Shown here piece by piece: positions 61,649 to 64,000 of a stretch of 64,000 nt of DNA; position 1 is the stretch's first letter; the number at the start of each line of letters is the position of its first letter. Source of the DNA: Naumovozyma dairenensis CBS 421 (taxonomy: Eukaryota; Ascomycota; Saccharomycetes; Saccharomycetales; Saccharomycetaceae); contig NC_016489.1 of assembly GCF_000227115.2 (NCBI RefSeq), forward strand, positions 434,001-498,000, given 5' to 3'. The notes beneath the pieces were generated by a model. It made no database searches. It had not been told where the DNA came from and saw only the letters and a program-made list of their open reading frames with translations. The position numbers and the translations under genes were made by a program.

Positions 61649-64000
61649 TTATACCCTTCTTTTATTGAACCATCTGCTTATTCTACTTGTCGCGGTACTG
61701 GGTGTACTTCTAATCGTAGCCGAATCTTTAGCAAGATTATCTTGTGCCTGATTAAAGTCTTTACTATCATTACTTCCATTTATTGTGGTTTTCTTCCTCA
61801 TCATTTTACTTAATCTTGTAGAAGCTAATCTGGTCAATCCTTTTCCCGGTATAGCTAGTTTTTCATCAGAAGTATCCATTATTCTTCCCGATGTTGATAA
61901 AGTGGAATATCGATTATTATTAATTTTACCGTTAAGACTTAAATTCGACGGTGATCTTTCCATTTGAGTAGGGATATTGGAATTCATGACAAATAAATTT
62001 GTTCTGACATTAAGTGATGTTATTTTATTACTGGAAGGCGGGACAGAGAATAGTCGGGTACTTCCCTTCAATGACATGGGGAGATCCTCTACATCATTAA
62101 ACTGTATTTGTTTAGTCGAATCGTAAACGGCCTTTCGCGACAATGACAAGGCATAGTCTTTAGAATTCAACATGTCCTTTGACGGATACTCATAATCAGA
62201 CAATAAATTTTCTAAACGTTTTAATTTATGGTAAAGCAGCGATGATTCTTGTTCAAATTGTTTTAATAATATTGAATTTTCCTGAGTAGTAGGAGTGACA
62301 GAACTTTTTGGTTCTTTCCTGTATTGATTATCATCAACCTCATCTTCTTCCTTCAAAAATTCCATTAGTTCATCTCCGAATATAGCAGTATTATTCTCCG
62401 TTACCTCTTCAAATGTTAATTCGCCAATTTCTGGCTTATCTACAACAGCAACAGTATTATTGTCAATGAAAATTTCCTTCTCATTATTCAAAACAGAAAG
62501 TCTATCATTATTAGAACGGACCAAAATAAATATGGCTTGTGTTTCTCGAAGGTATTTATCAATCAGGAAAGGAATTGTTGGCAAATTTTTCAATATATCC
62601 TTATTCATTAATAGTTTTGGTCTAGAAACCTCATTGTTTAATTTTAATATTTTTGGACCAAAATCCAATTTCTTTTCAGTAATTTTATCAATGTATGAAA
62701 TCAACTTATCTTGGTGACCTAAGATTAATTTATTTAAATTAATCATATATGGTTCCTTTTGGCCAAATAACGTCAGATTTGAAAAATTTAATAAGAATTT
62801 ACTTATTAAGGTCAATGTTCTTCTTGTATTATCGACTAGATGATCATCGATAATGTTAAACAATTTTGGATTTAAGATGACTGGACAAAAAAACCTTAAA
62901 AATAGAAACCCAGAGGCACAATTCAGTATTATTTTTTCATTTTGCTTTCTCTGTTCCTTTCTATGTCTATCACCATCATTATATTTATGTTCATTTGTAT
63001 TTATATTTTCATCATAGTCATTTATTATTTCCAATTTTTTTCTTAATGTTTTCAGTTCAATTTTAATTCCATATGGTAAATCTTTCGATGATTTATAAAT
63101 GACATTCCAAATTTCATTAATGTATCGAGTCAAAGTTTCATAATTCTCGTTAATAATTTTATCTGTGTTATTGCTCGATAATCTACTTGGATCTAATTCA
63201 CATGCTTTATTTTCTTTAATGATTTTTTGTAAGACTGGACCAATTGATTTTTCTAAATATTCCGAACCAATTCTTTGGAAATAAATTTCCATCGTTTTAG
63301 TTAATAATGTATTACCTCTAAATAATGAATTCAAAATATTTGTTGATGGTAATTTTTTCGAGATATTTTTCGATATTGAATTATCTAATATAAATAATTC
63401 TTTATCAATTAATGCTTGTAACCAAGCTGTTTCTCTATTGATCGATTGAAACACATCGAGAAATATTACTGCTACTTCCTTTAACCTCTTGTCCATTGAG
63501 TTTGATATGGAATGATCCTGATAAAGCATTTCTGCTATCGTGGTTGGATTTAAATCCTTCAGTGAATTTTCTAGATTATAAAAGTTTTTATGAGGTAAAA
63601 CAAAATCTAAATTTGAGTTAATTGCAATGCATAATGTCCCTAAATTTTTGTTATCATTATTGGTATGATATGATTGGATTGGTAAGCGGACTTCTTTATT
63701 ACAAGCATGTTCATTTATTATATTTTGATCGATCTTGATATAACCGATGGCTCGAATATTATTATAATTATTATCATTAGTAGTATCAGTATTATTGATT
63801 ATGCCTTGTCGTATGAGTAAATTGTCATTATTGTTATTATTGTTATTGTTAATGTTACATTTTTGTTTGATTATAATTTTAATTGAATCTATATCAATAG
63901 ACTCCTTAAATTCAAATTTCTCTCTCCAAAATGGGCTATTAGATAATGTTACAAGTGGTGTTCTTGCCCAAACATGATCCCAGATTGATATTTCACAGAA
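61649..64000 (-). CDS. BUD2: Bud2, GTPase-activating protein for Rsr1/Bud1 (partial, 5' end off window)
   Basis: The minus-strand frame is open to the right edge, giving 784 visible residues. The ATG at 63529 is internal: upstream in frame the sequence continues without a stop through WDHVWARTPLVTL, a C2-like segment, and NSLKDLNPTTIAEMLYQD. A RasGAP domain follows, with LFRGNTLLTK (Arg finger region) and the signature FLRFFCPVILNP. Bud2 is the GAP for the Ras-like Rsr1/Bud1 in bud-site selection. S. cerevisiae Bud2 has 1104 residues, so roughly 300 are missing here. The C-terminal part is Ser/Thr-rich. Convergent with the MBR1-like gene, as in S. cerevisiae (YKL092C-YKL093W). Confidence 0.93.
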   Translation of the reverse strand, partial: FCEISIWDHVWARTPLVTLSNSPFWREKFEFKESIDIDSIKIIIKQKCNINNNNNNNNDNLLIRQGIINNTDTTNDNNYNNIRAIGYIKIDQNIINEHACNKEVRLPIQSYHTNNDNKNLGTLCIAINSNLDFVLPHKNFYNLENSLKDLNPTTIAEMLYQDHSISNSMDKRLKEVAVIFLDVFQSINRETAWLQALIDKELFILDNSISKNISKKLPSTNILNSLFRGNTLLTKTMEIYFQRIGSEYLEKSIGPVLQKIIKENKACELDPSRLSSNNTDKIINENYETLTRYINEIWNVIYKSSKDLPYGIKIELKTLRKKLEIINDYDENINTNEHKYNDGDRHRKEQRKQNEKIILNCASGFLFLRFFCPVILNPKLFNIIDDHLVDNTRRTLTLISKFLLNFSNLTLFGQKEPYMINLNKLILGHQDKLISYIDKITEKKLDFGPKILKLNNEVSRPKLLMNKDILKNLPTIPFLIDKYLRETQAIFILVRSNNDRLSVLNNEKEIFIDNNTVAVVDKPEIGELTFEEVTENNTAIFGDELMEFLKEEDEVDDNQYRKEPKSSVTPTTQENSILLKQFEQESSLLYHKLKRLENLLSDYEYPSKDMLNSKDYALSLSRKAVYDSTKQIQFNDVEDLPMSLKGSTRLFSVPPSSNKITSLNVRTNLFVMNSNIPTQMERSPSNLSLNGKINNNRYSTLSTSGRIMDTSDEKLAIPGKGLTRLASTRLSKMMRKKTTINGSNDSKDFNQAQDNLAKDSATIRSTPSTATSRISRWFNKRRV

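Overview
The window is nuclear DNA of a budding yeast of the Saccharomycetaceae. Almost every long reading frame has a recognisable Saccharomyces cerevisiae counterpart, genes are close-packed and nearly intron-free, and the Asn- and Gln-rich proteins and AT-rich spacers fit a Naumovozyma- or Kazachstania-like species. Many neighbours are also neighbours in S. cerevisiae on chromosomes II, VIII and XI. Conserved genes expected in a pre-duplication order (MRT4, MRP4, SHU1) are absent from this copy, which points to a lineage after the whole-genome duplication. The species name is an inference.

Layout. (1) 0.3-5.4 kb: SNF5 and APM3, a divergent pair as on S. cerevisiae chromosome II. (2) 6-27.4 kb: a long block collinear with the centromere region of S. 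cerevisiae chromosome XI: FOX2, QCR10 (normally chromosome VIII), RSC4, MEH1, MRPL13, a YKR005C-like gene, ECM9, OSH6, PAP1, VPS1, MET14, DID4. The VPS1-MET14 spacer is where S. cerevisiae CEN11 lies, but no canonical centromere elements are seen here. (3) 28.4-31.1 kb: a PITH-domain gene, tRNA-Val(AAC) and YAP3. (4) 31.4-35.2 kb: CUE2 and MIF2 (CENP-C). (5) 35.6-48.7 kb: STE20, UFD4, a tRNA-Ser broken by an assembly gap, a decayed gene, LAG1 and HSE1. (6) 49-52.3 kb: a frameshifted membrane-protein remnant and SWC4. (7) 52.3-64 kb: a gene-poor stretch, YJU2, a cluster of solo LTRs with one nested insertion, another gene remnant, YJU3, MBR1/ISF1-like, and the 3' part of BUD2 running off the right edge.

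The genes are ordinary chromosomal ones and form no operon-like system. Functional clusters are loose: chromatin (SNF5, RSC4, SWC4, MIF2), endosome and vacuole traffic (APM3, VPS1, DID4, HSE1, MEH1), lipid metabolism (FOX2, OSH6, LAG1, YJU3), polarity signalling (STE20, BUD2), RNA processing and decay (PAP1, YJU2, CUE2), mitochondria (QCR10, MRPL13, MBR1-like).

The most interesting observations are the missing centromere elements at the ancestral site, signs of differential gene loss after genome duplication, several decaying gene remnants, a spliced QCR10 with a tiny first exon, an oleate-response element in front of FOX2, and a PITH-domain gene for which I recall no S. cerevisiae counterpart. 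I found no convincing novel defence or mobile system.
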